Positions 40,800 through 49,252 of a stretch of DNA of 64,000 nucleotides are shown piece after piece. The notes below the pieces were generated by a model. That model searched no databases, had not been told where the DNA came from, and saw nothing but the letters and a program-made list of their open reading frames with translations. The DNA lies in assembly GCF_014108865.1 (NCBI RefSeq), contig NZ_CP053928.1, positions 2,170,001 through 2,234,000 on the forward strand, given 5' to 3'. The stretch's first letter is position 1. Every line of letters begins with the position of its first letter. The DNA comes from Nocardioides sp. WS12 (lineage in GTDB: Bacteria; Actinomycetota; Actinomycetes; Propionibacteriales; Nocardioidaceae). The translations under genes and the position numbers were made by a program.

Positions 40800-42008
40800 G
40801 TGAGCTTTCCCGCGCTGGTCGAGCCGGCCGCCGAGCTGACCATCGACGAGGTCCGCCGCTACAGCCGCCACCTGATCATCCCCGACGTGGCGATGGACGG
40901 ACAGAAGCGCCTCAAGAACGCGAAGGTCCTCGTGATCGGCGCGGGCGGCCTCGGCAGCCCTGCGCTGCTGTACCTCGCCGCCGCCGGTGTCGGCACGCTC
41001 GGCATCGCCGAGTTCGACGAGGTCGACGAGTCCAACCTCCAGCGCCAGGTCATCCACGGCATGTCGGACCTCGGTCGCCCGAAGGCGATCTCGGCCCAGG
41101 AGTCGATCTCCGAGATCAACCCGCTGGTCAACGTCATCGTGCACAACGAGCGCCTCGACAACGACAACGTCATGGACGTGTTCAAGGGCTACGACCTCAT
41201 CGTCGACGGCACGGACAACTTCGCGACGCGCTACATGGTCAACGACGCGGCGTACTTCCTCGGGATCCCCTACGTCTGGGGCTCGATCTACCGCTTCGAC
41301 GGCCAGGCCTCGGTCTTCGCGCCCACGATGGCCGACGACGCCCCCTGCTACCGCTGCCTCTACCCCGAGCCGCCGCCGCCGGGCATGGTTCCCTCGTGCG
41401 CCGAGGGCGGCGTGCTGGGTGTCCTGTGCGCCTCGATCGGTTCGATCCAGGTCAATGAGGCCATCAAGCTGCTCATCGGTGCCGGCGACCCGGCCATCGG
41501 CAAGCTCGTCATCTACGACGCCCTCGAGCTGGAGTGGCGCAAGCTGAAGGTCCGCAAGGACCCGAACTGCGCACTCTGCGGCGAGAACCCCACCGTCACC
41601 GGTCTCATCGACTACGACGCCTTCTGTGGCGCGATCTCGGAGGAGGCGGCCGACGCCGCCGTCGACGCGACGATCAGCGTCACCCAGCTCGCCTCGATGA
41701 TCAAGGAGCGTGAGGAGGGTTCGCGCGACTTCGTCCTCATCGACGTGCGGGAGCCGGCCGAGGCCGAGATCAACCACATCCCCGGCGCGGTCCTCGTGCC
41801 CAAGGGCGACTTCCTCAACGGCACCGCGCTCGCGCAGCTGCCGGGTGTCGACTCGGGCAAGCAGGTCGTCCTGCACTGCAAGAGCGGCGTCCGCTCGGCC
41901 GAGTGCCTGGCGATCGTCAAGGGCGCCGGTTACGACGACGCCGTGCACGTCGGCGGCGGCGTGGTGGCCTGGGTCAACCAGATCGACCCGAGCCAGCCGT
42001 CGTACTGA
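40800..42008 (+). CDS. moeZ: Adenylyltransferase/sulfurtransferase MoeZ
   Basis: Adenylates sulfur-carrier proteins and loads them with sulfur for molybdopterin, thiolation and cysteine synthesis. The 402-residue fusion has an E1-like domain with IGAGGLGSPALLYLAAAGVG near residue 45 and two zinc CxxC pairs (CYRC near 183 and CALC near 259). A rhodanese domain follows from about 285 with the active Cys360 in LHCKSGVRS. The GTG at 40800 has GAGGAG upstream; an ORF 46 codons longer is rejected. Terminated by the strong hairpin at 42035-42070. Confidence 0.95.
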   Translation: MSFPALVEPAAELTIDEVRRYSRHLIIPDVAMDGQKRLKNAKVLVIGAGGLGSPALLYLAAAGVGTLGIAEFDEVDESNLQRQVIHGMSDLGRPKAISAQESISEINPLVNVIVHNERLDNDNVMDVFKGYDLIVDGTDNFATRYMVNDAAYFLGIPYVWGSIYRFDGQASVFAPTMADDAPCYRCLYPEPPPPGMVPSCAEGGVLGVLCASIGSIQVNEAIKLLIGAGDPAIGKLVIYDALELEWRKLKVRKDPNCALCGENPTVTGLIDYDAFCGAISEEAADAAVDATISVTQLASMIKEREEGSRDFVLIDVREPAEAEINHIPGAVLVPKGDFLNGTALAQLPGVDSGKQVVLHCKSGVRSAECLAIVKGAGYDDAVHVGGGVVAWVNQIDPSQPSY

Positions 42009-42034
42009 TCGAACGCACGTAGTTCGAACGCAAG

Positions 42035-42070
42035 CAGGCCCCCGCGATCCGTGAGGATCGCGGGGGCCTG
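42035..42070. terminator. Strong bidirectional terminator hairpin
   Basis: CAGGCCCCCGCGATCC and its exact complement form a 16-bp stem around a GTGA loop, between the convergent moeZ and M6 protease genes. The flanks are only weakly T-rich. Confidence 0.85.
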
Positions 42071-42089
42071 TTGCGTCCCCGGCGTCAGG

Positions 42090-44357
42090 TCACGGGTTCG
42101 TGACCTGGACCTGGATGGTGCCGTCGGCGTTCTCCGCGGTGACCTTGGCGGTCACTCCGACTCCGGCGACCTTCACGGAGTTCTGCTCGTTGGCAGCACT
42201 CCAGTAGGCCTCGGGGTTGGTGTCGTTGAACGTCGGGACACCGGCGACGGACGGAGCACACGCGGCGAGCGTGTCGTGTCCGCCGGCCGTCGCCACCTGC
42301 TTGTGCAGGCAGACCTCGTCGGTCGCCGAGATGCCGAAGGTGGCATCGAACGGCTCGCGGCGATTGCTCGGGCTGGAGCCGTCGGGGTACGTCAGCGAGT
42401 CCGGTCGTACGTCGACCGGCAGGGCGTAGCCCCCGCCCGGGTGGGCACTCGTGTTGTTGTCGGCGTAGGCCATGTCGACGAGCCAGACGAGCATGCCGTT
42501 CTGGTAGGCGAAGTGCTCCACCCAGTCGGGTCGCGTGATGCCCTCGGAGAAGTTGTACGGCCCCACCTGGAGGGTGCTGTCGTACCCGACGTACTGCCGG
42601 TTCTCGATGAGGTAGTAGCGCGGCGTCGTCTTGGTCTCCGTGCCGGTCGAGGCGGTGAAGCCCTTGACCGTCCAGCCGTTGGCGCCGTTCTCTGCGCCGT
42701 CGGTGAACGCCTTGCTCTGGCCCTTGATCGAGACGTTGTCGATGAAGGCTCCTGCTTCGTTGACACCACCGTCGGTGGCGTAGCGGAAGCGGAAGATCGA
42801 TGCCTTCGCCTTCGAGCCGATGGAGTAGCTCCACCGGTGTGAGGTCCAGTCCGCGTTGCCGGTGATGGCCTTGATCTGGGTCCAGCTGCTGCCGCCGTCG
42901 ACGGAGTACTCGGCGTAGAGGAAGTCGTAGTCCTCCTCGATCTGGTTCCAGATGTCAGCGCTCACCTGCACCGCCTTCGACGGTGGAACTGCCCGGGTCA
43001 GTGTGTGGACCAGGTTGTCGCCGCGGCCGGAGTACCAGGAGTACTTCCCCCGGCGAGCCTTCGTGTACACGTTCGTGGTGGTCTTGTCGGGCAGGTTGAC
43101 CTTGATCGCCTGGTCCTGGCCGACGGCCGTCTCCTGCGACGGGGACAGCGTGAAGCTGCCGTTCTGGCCGGGGTTGACCTCGCTGTAGTCGAGCCAGCCG
43201 AGGTAGTACTTCTCCTCCGGACCCATCATGCCGGGCGTGGTGCCGATCGACTCCTGACCGTGGTTCAGCCACGAGCCCGAGGACATCAGCGTCCAGAAGC
43301 CGGTGCCGTTCTCGCCACCCGCGGTGTCGTAGAAGTCCGGGAGCTCCAGGTCGTGGCCGTACTCGTGCGCGAAGACACCGAGTCCGCCGTTCTCCGGCTC
43401 GACGGTGTAGTCGCCGATGAAGTACTTCGAGTCACCGACCTGGGCGCCGCCGTACAGGTTCTGGCTGTCGCCAACGGTCGGGCCGGTCTGGCCGTAGAGG
43501 TTGCCGTTGACGTACCAGCGGTGCGACCAGATGGCGTCGTCGCCCGACCCGGCCTCTTCGCCGCCGCCGGCGTGGACTGCCTGGAAGTGGTCGATGTAGC
43601 CGTCGGCCTCGTTGAAGTCGCCGTCGCCGTCGAAGTCGTAGCGGTCCCACTCGTCGAACTGCGCGAGGTAGGCGTCGATCTGGGCAGGCGTCTTGCCCGC
43701 AGCGGCCTGTGCGGCGTACCAGGCGTCAGCGGTGTCGGCGATGAAGGCCCACGAGCCGCCGTCGTCCTCGACCGCGTTGTCGCCGTAGGTGGAGGCGTTG
43801 CCGGGGACGGTCACCCAGTCCTCGGTCGTGACGGTGACGTCGTAGCGACCGCTGGAGACCTCCTTGTAGTAGTTCCTGAACGACTCGCCGTCGCCGTTGA
43901 ACATCTCGTCGTAGTGCGCCTTGTTGAAGTCCGGCACCCACTCCGTGGAGTTGTCGACCGCGCGGTCCGGTTCGGCGATCTCGTTGTGCTGCGGTCCCGG
44001 GTCGGTGCCCTGGGCCGGCACGCTGGCCGTGCCGAACTGGCCGAGCAGGGTGAGGATCTTGTCGCTCCTCTCGACCGGGAACTCGACGTACTCGCCGGTG
44101 GCGAGCTTCACGGTCGCGCCGCCGTCGGCCCGCTGCTGGAGACGGGCGCTGCCGTTCTCCACCAGCTCGAGCGCCTTGCGCATCTCGCGACGCTGCTCGT
44201 GGGTCTTGGGACCGGGCCGATCGTGCTTCTTGGCGTGCGCCGGGCGCTGCTTCGCAGGGCCGTCGGCGGGCGTGTCGGCCTGGGCCGGTTGCAACATTGC
44301 GCCACCGAGGGCGATGGTTGCGGCGCCGGCGAGCAAGCCGGATGCCAGTTTCTTCAC
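42090..44357 (-). CDS. Secreted M6-family metalloprotease (immune inhibitor A-like)
   Basis: A 755-residue secreted zinc protease. The signal peptide ends near residue 27 (QPAQA). A Lys/Pro-rich stretch and pro-region follow, then the catalytic site HEYGHDLELPD near residue 331. Asp-rich loops such as DFDGDGDFNEADG suggest calcium sites. The C-terminal ~250 residues form jelly-roll/MAM-like domains as in InhA. The GTG at 44357 lies about 5 nt after GGAGG. The substrate is presumably extracellular protein. It transcribes toward a shared terminator with moeZ. Confidence 0.92.
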   Translation of the reverse strand: MKKLASGLLAGAATIALGGAMLQPAQADTPADGPAKQRPAHAKKHDRPGPKTHEQRREMRKALELVENGSARLQQRADGGATVKLATGEYVEFPVERSDKILTLLGQFGTASVPAQGTDPGPQHNEIAEPDRAVDNSTEWVPDFNKAHYDEMFNGDGESFRNYYKEVSSGRYDVTVTTEDWVTVPGNASTYGDNAVEDDGGSWAFIADTADAWYAAQAAAGKTPAQIDAYLAQFDEWDRYDFDGDGDFNEADGYIDHFQAVHAGGGEEAGSGDDAIWSHRWYVNGNLYGQTGPTVGDSQNLYGGAQVGDSKYFIGDYTVEPENGGLGVFAHEYGHDLELPDFYDTAGGENGTGFWTLMSSGSWLNHGQESIGTTPGMMGPEEKYYLGWLDYSEVNPGQNGSFTLSPSQETAVGQDQAIKVNLPDKTTTNVYTKARRGKYSWYSGRGDNLVHTLTRAVPPSKAVQVSADIWNQIEEDYDFLYAEYSVDGGSSWTQIKAITGNADWTSHRWSYSIGSKAKASIFRFRYATDGGVNEAGAFIDNVSIKGQSKAFTDGAENGANGWTVKGFTASTGTETKTTPRYYLIENRQYVGYDSTLQVGPYNFSEGITRPDWVEHFAYQNGMLVWLVDMAYADNNTSAHPGGGYALPVDVRPDSLTYPDGSSPSNRREPFDATFGISATDEVCLHKQVATAGGHDTLAACAPSVAGVPTFNDTNPEAYWSAANEQNSVKVAGVGVTAKVTAENADGTIQVQVTNP

Positions 44358-44716
44358 AGATGCCTCCGAGAAATAATGGTGAGAGGGCACCGAAAAGTCA
44401 TGGAAGACGGAACGTCGCCCGAGACCTGCAGATTTTCGGCGTCCGTCGGTACCTCACACGTAAATCACTGTCGGACGCAAGGGTTGGACGAAAATTTGCA
44501 CAATGCGTTACCAGGCAGCCTGCAACCCGCGAACCCCACAAGTCCCGCGCGTAACCCCGGGCGCGTTCTTCTCGTTGGTCAAGACATCGTGGTCCTGATG
44601 TCCCGGACCACCGCGAATCGGTCAGAGCGTTCACCGCACCGAGGGAGCAACTGAGAGCCCCGTCCTCACGGATGGGGCTCTCGGCGTTGGTGGGTGCGAA
44701 CCGGTTAGATGGACGC
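44358..44716. other. Gene-free interval between divergent genes, with an orphan hairpin
   Basis: The 359 bp hold the promoter region of the M6 protease at the left and no convincing gene. The right part contains a 13-bp stem at 44653-44682 that looks like a terminator although no annotated plus-strand gene precedes it. A 21-codon frame ending at 44654 directly before the hairpin has no ribosome site. Confidence 0.5.
44653..44682 (+). terminator. Orphan terminator-like hairpin
   Basis: GAGAGCCCCGTCC and GGATGGGGCTCTC pair over 13 positions with one G-U, around a TCAC loop. It ends 34 nt before the start of the alkyltransferase-like gene. With no gene upstream on this strand it may end a short RNA or control the next gene. 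Confidence 0.5.
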
Positions 44717-45016
44717 GTGGACGAGGGGTACGTCGAGACGCTGCTCGACCTGGTCGAGCGGATCCCGCCCGGTCGGGTGACGACGTACGGCGCGCTGGCG
44801 GCCGTCGCAGGGGGAGGCCCCCGGCAGGTTGGTTCGGTGATGGCGAGGTACGGCGCCCCGGTGCCGTGGTGGCGGGTGGTCCGTGCCGATGGCACTCTCC
44901 CGCCGAGCCACGACGACCGGGCCCGTGCGCACTACCTCGACGAGGACACGCCGCTGAAGGTCAGCGGCGGCCTCGACATGCCGCGGGCGTTCTGGGATCC
45001 CGCGACGGGGGACTGA
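44717..45016 (+). CDS. Alkyltransferase-like (ATL) protein
   Basis: A 99-residue protein with the DNA-binding fold of O6-alkylguanine transferase: VETLLDLVERIPPGRVTTYG at the N-terminus and the Arg-finger region RQVGSVMARYG. The alkyl-acceptor PCHRV motif is replaced by P50-W51-W52-R53-V54, so it cannot remove the alkyl group itself. ATL proteins with Trp here bind alkylated guanine and recruit nucleotide excision repair. GTG 44717 is chosen because the product then has the usual family length. Confidence 0.9.
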   Translation: MDEGYVETLLDLVERIPPGRVTTYGALAAVAGGGPRQVGSVMARYGAPVPWWRVVRADGTLPPSHDDRARAHYLDEDTPLKVSGGLDMPRAFWDPATGD

Positions 45017-45029
45017 CGGTGGTGGTCGC

Positions 45030-45521
45030 TCAGGCCAGGGCGGCGATGGCGGCGTCGTAGTTCGGCTCGGTGCCGATCTCGGGGACGAGCTCGGTGTAGA
45101 GGACCGAACCGTCGGCGTCGACGACCACGACGGAGCGGGCGAGCAGGCCCTCGAACTTGCCGTCGACGAGCTTCACGCCGTAGTCGTCACCGAAGGAGGT
45201 ACGGAAACCCGAACCGACCTGGACGTTCTCGATGCCCTCGGCGCCGCAGAAGCGGGCCTGGGCGAACGGGAGGTCCTGCGAGACGTTGATGACGGTGGTG
45301 TTCTCGAGGCCCGAGGCGAGCTCGTTGAACTTGCGCACGCTCGCGGCGCAGATGCCGGTGTCGATGCTCGGGAAGATGTTGAGCACCGCGCGGGAACCCT
45401 CGGGGAGGGTGACCGTGCTGAAGTCGGAACCGACGAGCGAGAAGGACGGGGCGGGGGCGCCGACGGCGGGAAGTTCGCCGACGGTCGAGACGGGGTTGCC
45501 GCCGAGTGCAGTGGTAGCCAT
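45030..45521 (-). CDS. tpx: Thiol peroxidase (atypical 2-Cys peroxiredoxin)
   Basis: Reduces peroxides using thioredoxin. The 163-residue protein has the peroxidatic Cys58 in [10 protein letters not shown] and the resolving Cys92 in ARFCGAEG, the normal Tpx spacing. An AAGGGC ribosome site precedes the ATG. It lies convergent with the alkyltransferase-like gene, 13 bp away, a small stress-defence pair by position only. Confidence 0.96.
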   Translation of the reverse strand: MATTALGGNPVSTVGELPAVGAPAPSFSLVGSDFSTVTLPEGSRAVLNIFPSIDTGICAASVRKFNELASGLENTTVINVSQDLPFAQARFCGAEGIENVQVGSGFRTSFGDDYGVKLVDGKFEGLLARSVVVVDADGSVLYTELVPEIGTEPNYDAAIAALA

Positions 45522-45578
45522 GCCCTTTGTCTAGCAGGTCAGTAGTCGACGGTCACCGGCGAGGGTCACCGGCGAGGG

Positions 45579-48149
45579 TCACCGGAGACGGCCGAGATAG
45601 CCGACCGCCTTGCGGACCTCCAGCAGTTGGCGCTCCCACGTGATGCCGACGATGGTGAGCAGCGCGCCGGCGAGACCGATCCAGACCCACTTCGGGAAGT
45701 CGCCCGCGTAGGGGCCGATCTCGCGGAACACCACGATGGCGCCGACAGTGGCCCCGACCATGAGCGGTGCGCTCCAGCGCAGGGCCGCGCCCGTGAGGGT
45801 GAGTGCGAGGCAGGCCCCGCCGAGGATCAGTGCGCGGATCGACAGCGGGTCGTTGAGCACCCACAGCAGTGACGGGATGGTGCCGAGCAAGAGGCCGGGC
45901 AGCAGCGCCTCGGCGGTTCCGACCTCGTCCGACCTCTGCATCCGCCACAGGCCGAAGCCGAGCAGCGCGAGGGCGAGCGGGAGTGTGTAGGCCTCGGGTG
46001 CCTCCACGTCGAGGTCGGCCAGTCGGACCCAGGTGGCGAGCAGCAGGAGCGCCCCGCCGATCCAGGCGCCGAGGCGACGCGACTCGTGGATCAAGGCGCT
46101 CGCGCAGAACAGGAAGCCGGCAACGGTCAACCACAGCGCGGTGTACCCACCGACGTCCGTGGTCTCGGCGCCCGAGATCGGGAACGTGAGGACCGCTACG
46201 GCGAGGGCCGGCAGTTCGATCTCGAGGCGCGGCCGCGCCAGGGCGAGGAGACCGACGGCGAGGAGGACCGGAATCGCGACCCACGCGGCGTCGCCGCCAG
46301 CGGCGTAGACGGTCGCGCTGGTCGCGAGGCCGAGGAACGGTGCGGCCGCGAGGGAGCCGATGACACGTACGGCCTCGGAGCCGCGCAGGGCAAGCACGAC
46401 CGCGGCTGCAGTGGCCAGACCGGCGACGATGGCCGCCATCGGGGCGCTGGGGACGGCTGCGATCGAGGCTGCCGCGGCGCTGATCATCGCGGCGACGCTC
46501 AGCCCGACGGCCCGGCCTCCGGTTGCGGTCAGCGCCGCGACCGTGGTGCCGAGTGCCACGAGGGTGAGTACGGCGACCGGCAGGGCCAGCGTGACGTCGT
46601 ACGACGCGAGGGTGGCGGCGGCGCCGAGGCCGGCCACGATCGCGGCGACCTGGGCCCAGATGCCGAGGTGGTCGCGGCGGCGGGCCGAGACGAGCAGGGC
46701 GACGAAGGCGATCGGAATGATCAGGGACGGGACCAGGAGCAGCGGCTCGGTCTCCGGATTGGTGCCGCCGATGGTGAGGTCGAAGCGACGCTCGAAGCCG
46801 GTCGAGAGGTCCGCCCAGCGGGCGAAGGCGATCGCCACGGTGACCAGCGACAGCGAGAGGAGGATCGCGCTGCCGACCGCCGACGGCGCGATGGCAATCG
46901 CGCGGAAGGACCGCGGCAGGAGCCCGAGGGCCAGTACCCACGCTGCAGTGACGGCGACGGCGACCAGTCCGACCGTCGTGGTGTCGGTGTCGACGCTCGG
47001 CAGGGTGACGACGACCGTCATCACCATGGCGGCGCAACTGGCGCCGGCGAGGAGGAGTCCGCGATCGCGGAGGATCAGGCCGGGGGCGAGCAGGACTGCG
47101 GCGGAGACCAGGAGCGACCAACCGGAGCCGTCGATCCAGAGCTGGTGGAGGTCGGGTTCCGACAGGGCGTCAGCGAGGGCGAGGCCGCTGGCACCGAGCC
47201 AGGCGAAGGACCCGGCAATCGTCTGGCTCCAGGCGAGCACCGGCACGTTCTGCCAACGGGCGAGCAGGACGATGCCGAGGGCCAGCGCGGTGAACGCGTG
47301 GCCGATGACGAGCTGGTGTTCGGTGACGTCGAGGGCGCCGAAGTAGGCGACTGCGGTACCGATGCCGGCAATGACGTGGGGAGCGACGAGACGAGGCTCG
47401 TCGCCGACGCGGATCAGACCGAGCACGATGCCGGCGGCCGCGACGACGAGTCCGGCCACGCAGGCCGTGACCCCGTCACCTCCGTCACCGAGCCACCCGG
47501 ACGCACCCGCTCCGAACACGTCGAGGGCCAACAGGCCCAGCGCAACGACGATCAGTGACTCGCCGGCGATGCGCAGGCCGGCGCGGTGCAGGAGCAGGGC
47601 CGAGGTGCCGGCGGTCAGGGTCAGGCCTGCGAGCACTGCCGTACGGCCACCGACGCCCAGGGCCGACCAGGAAACGGCCAGGAAGATGACAGCCGCGACG
47701 AGCAGGCAGAAGGCACCGAGGCCGAGCAGGATCTTCGGGACCGACGCGGACGCGACACCGCGACGCTGCGGAGCGCCAGGAACGGGGGCGGCCGGGTACG
47801 ACGGGAGCGGCGGTGCCGGAGGCGCGGGAGGCCGGGCCGGCCCGGCCGGTCCCGGCGGGGGCGGTACGGCGCGTTTCGGCACCGTGACCGCACCCGGAGG
47901 TACCAGCGGGCCACCGAGCGGGGCCGACGCTGCGACCGGAGCAGCGGCGGGGGCAGCGGCCGGCTTTCCGTGGAACTCGGTGCTGACCGTGCGGAGCTCG
48001 ACCACCAGTTCGTCCGCGCGACGCAGCGTGCGGAACAGGTCGACGGCGAGCGGGTGCCGGACGAGCAATTGGCACGTGGGGCAGACCGGAACGCCCGCGG
48101 GCAGCGGCGACCGGCAGTCGGGGCACAGGGCGGGATCGGCGTAGCGCAT
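45579..48149 (-). CDS. Giant polytopic membrane protein, SCO7613 C-terminal type
   Basis: An 856-residue protein. Residues 9-26 form a small zinc ribbon (CPDCRSPLPAGVPVCPTC); 60-125 are Pro/Ala-rich; from about 140 to the end there are more than 20 hydrophobic segments with few polar loops. This is the architecture of actinobacterial proteins called SCO7613 C-terminal domain membrane proteins. The ATG at 48149 is chosen because the zinc ribbon begins immediately after it. Function unknown. The gene diverges from a gene-free stretch of 657 bp. Confidence 0.8.
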   Translation of the reverse strand: MRYADPALCPDCRSPLPAGVPVCPTCQLLVRHPLAVDLFRTLRRADELVVELRTVSTEFHGKPAAAPAAAPVAASAPLGGPLVPPGAVTVPKRAVPPPPGPAGPARPPAPPAPPLPSYPAAPVPGAPQRRGVASASVPKILLGLGAFCLLVAAVIFLAVSWSALGVGGRTAVLAGLTLTAGTSALLLHRAGLRIAGESLIVVALGLLALDVFGAGASGWLGDGGDGVTACVAGLVVAAAGIVLGLIRVGDEPRLVAPHVIAGIGTAVAYFGALDVTEHQLVIGHAFTALALGIVLLARWQNVPVLAWSQTIAGSFAWLGASGLALADALSEPDLHQLWIDGSGWSLLVSAAVLLAPGLILRDRGLLLAGASCAAMVMTVVVTLPSVDTDTTTVGLVAVAVTAAWVLALGLLPRSFRAIAIAPSAVGSAILLSLSLVTVAIAFARWADLSTGFERRFDLTIGGTNPETEPLLLVPSLIIPIAFVALLVSARRRDHLGIWAQVAAIVAGLGAAATLASYDVTLALPVAVLTLVALGTTVAALTATGGRAVGLSVAAMISAAAASIAAVPSAPMAAIVAGLATAAAVVLALRGSEAVRVIGSLAAAPFLGLATSATVYAAGGDAAWVAIPVLLAVGLLALARPRLEIELPALAVAVLTFPISGAETTDVGGYTALWLTVAGFLFCASALIHESRRLGAWIGGALLLLATWVRLADLDVEAPEAYTLPLALALLGFGLWRMQRSDEVGTAEALLPGLLLGTIPSLLWVLNDPLSIRALILGGACLALTLTGAALRWSAPLMVGATVGAIVVFREIGPYAGDFPKWVWIGLAGALLTIVGITWERQLLEVRKAVGYLGRLR

Positions 48150-48225
48150 GGCTCCATTGAGCCAGACGAGCCTCCGAACAGGCATGACCGCGCGACTCAC
48201 TCGCGTTGAGTCGTCGTACTCATCT

Positions 48226-48612
48226 CTCCACAGGCATACCGCCGGTCTGGGGAGAAACGCGGTGTTTCTGTGGAGGGCGCCGGGCGTGTCTGTGGACGAC
48301 ACGCCGACGATCGGTGGAGGACGAAAAACATTGGGGAAACCGGGAGGAAACCCCTTGCCAAGGTTGTCTGGACCGGCGTAGAACTTCTCCCACGCACTCC
48401 TCCGGGAGAGCGGGATCGCCGGAAGGCAAAGATCCAACCGGCCCTACCGGAACCCTTCGGGGTGAAGGTGAGGCGGCCCCTCACGGGGACGCTGGCCGCA
48501 CGAGCCGGGTGACGAGGCGAGTGGGATCAGACGCAGAAGGAGATCGATCGGGAGCGTCACCAGTACCGATCAACCGAAGGGCCCTTGTGACTCATACTCA
48601 CGAGGGCCCTTC
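48226..48612 (+). ncRNA. Candidate structured non-coding RNA, unassigned
   Basis: The region lies between two divergent genes yet ends in a clear plus-strand terminator, so a transcript must begin and end inside it. It is rich in local hairpins: CTCCACAG (48226-48233) with CTGTGGAG (48268-48275), and GGCGTGTC/GACACGCC (48283-48305). I find none of the signatures of RNase P RNA, tmRNA, SRP RNA or 6C RNA. The 5' end is not defined; 48226 is the first strong pairing. Ms1/6S-like RNA is one possibility. Confidence 0.45.
48576..48612 (+). terminator. Rho-independent terminator
   Basis: GAAGGGCCCTTGTGA pairs with TCACGAGGGCCCTTC over 15 positions (one G-U) around a 7-nt loop, followed by ACCTTTTC. 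No gene on the plus strand precedes it for several kilobases. Confidence 0.75.
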
Positions 48613-48629
48613 ACCTTTTCGCGGCATGA

Positions 48630-48790
48630 GCGATGTCCTCGGGCACGGGTGTTGTCCCTCGAGGGCGCTTCGGATCGTCGTTGTCGGCGTCAATCATGCA
48701 AAACCGCAGGCTCTGCAACAAACCGGACGCCGGCGACGGCGGTCCGCTCCTAAGCCAGCGAGGGACAACACCAGGGCCCGAGGACGTCGC
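48630..48790 (+). repeat. 161-nt imperfect hairpin with 32-bp outer arms
   Basis: Positions 48630-48661 and 48759-48790 are inverted copies with three mismatches. Pairing resumes inside up to 48691/48726, mostly with G-U pairs in place of G-C, leaving a 34-nt loop. It stops 16 bp before the DUF985 start. It could be a MITE-like repeat or a structured leader. Confidence 0.6.
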
Positions 48791-48806
48791 CCGGCAGACT
48801 TGGGGC

Positions 48807-49217
48807 ATGGAGCGACCGGAGTTGGCGACGAAGTTCGACCTGGAGCCCCACCCGGAGGGTGGGTGGTACCGGCAGACGTGGGTGTCGCCGGAGACGGTGA
48901 CGTTGCCCGACGGGCGGGTGCGGGCGACGGCGACGTTGATCTACTTCCTGCTGCCCGCGGGGGAGTCGTCGGCGTGGCACCGGGTGGCCTCGGACGAGAC
49001 CTGGCTGGCCCACACGGGGGTCGTGACGGTCGAGCTGGGTGGGGACGGGGCGGTACCGGATGCCGCGGTCGGGATGCGCCTGGTGGTCGGGGCCGACGTA
49101 CCGCAGGGGCTGGTTCCAGCGGGGGTGTGGCAACGGACGCTGCCGTCGGATGCCGATGCTCTGGTGAGCTGCCTGGTGTCGCCGGGGTTCGACTTCGCGG
49201 ACTTCGAACTGGCATGA
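48807..49217 (+). CDS. Cupin DUF985-family protein
   Basis: A 136-residue single cupin barrel of the DUF985 family, starting near FDLEPHPEGGWYRQTW, which is the family hallmark, and with LIYFLLPAGESSAWHRV carrying the metal-binding His. ATG 48807 is the natural start; a longer frame would run through the hairpin. Function unknown; sugar epimerase or isomerase activity has been suggested for relatives. Confidence 0.85.
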   Translation: MERPELATKFDLEPHPEGGWYRQTWVSPETVTLPDGRVRATATLIYFLLPAGESSAWHRVASDETWLAHTGVVTVELGGDGAVPDAAVGMRLVVGADVPQGLVPAGVWQRTLPSDADALVSCLVSPGFDFADFELA

Positions 49218-49252
49218 TGCCGCCCGGGGATGTGTCGGGCCGGGATGGTTGA

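Larger units (their letters stand above)
48150..48806. other. 657-bp gene-free stretch rich in inverted repeats
   Basis: No plausible gene is seen on either strand. The left two thirds (48226-48612) look like a terminated non-coding RNA on the plus strand; the right third (48630-48790) is a long imperfect hairpin immediately before the DUF985 gene. Confidence 0.6.

Noticed and set aside
48226..48612. RNase P RNA, tmRNA or SRP RNA
   Set aside because: The GAGGAAAGTCC core, the tmRNA ends and the GGAAGCAGC-type SRP loop are all absent.
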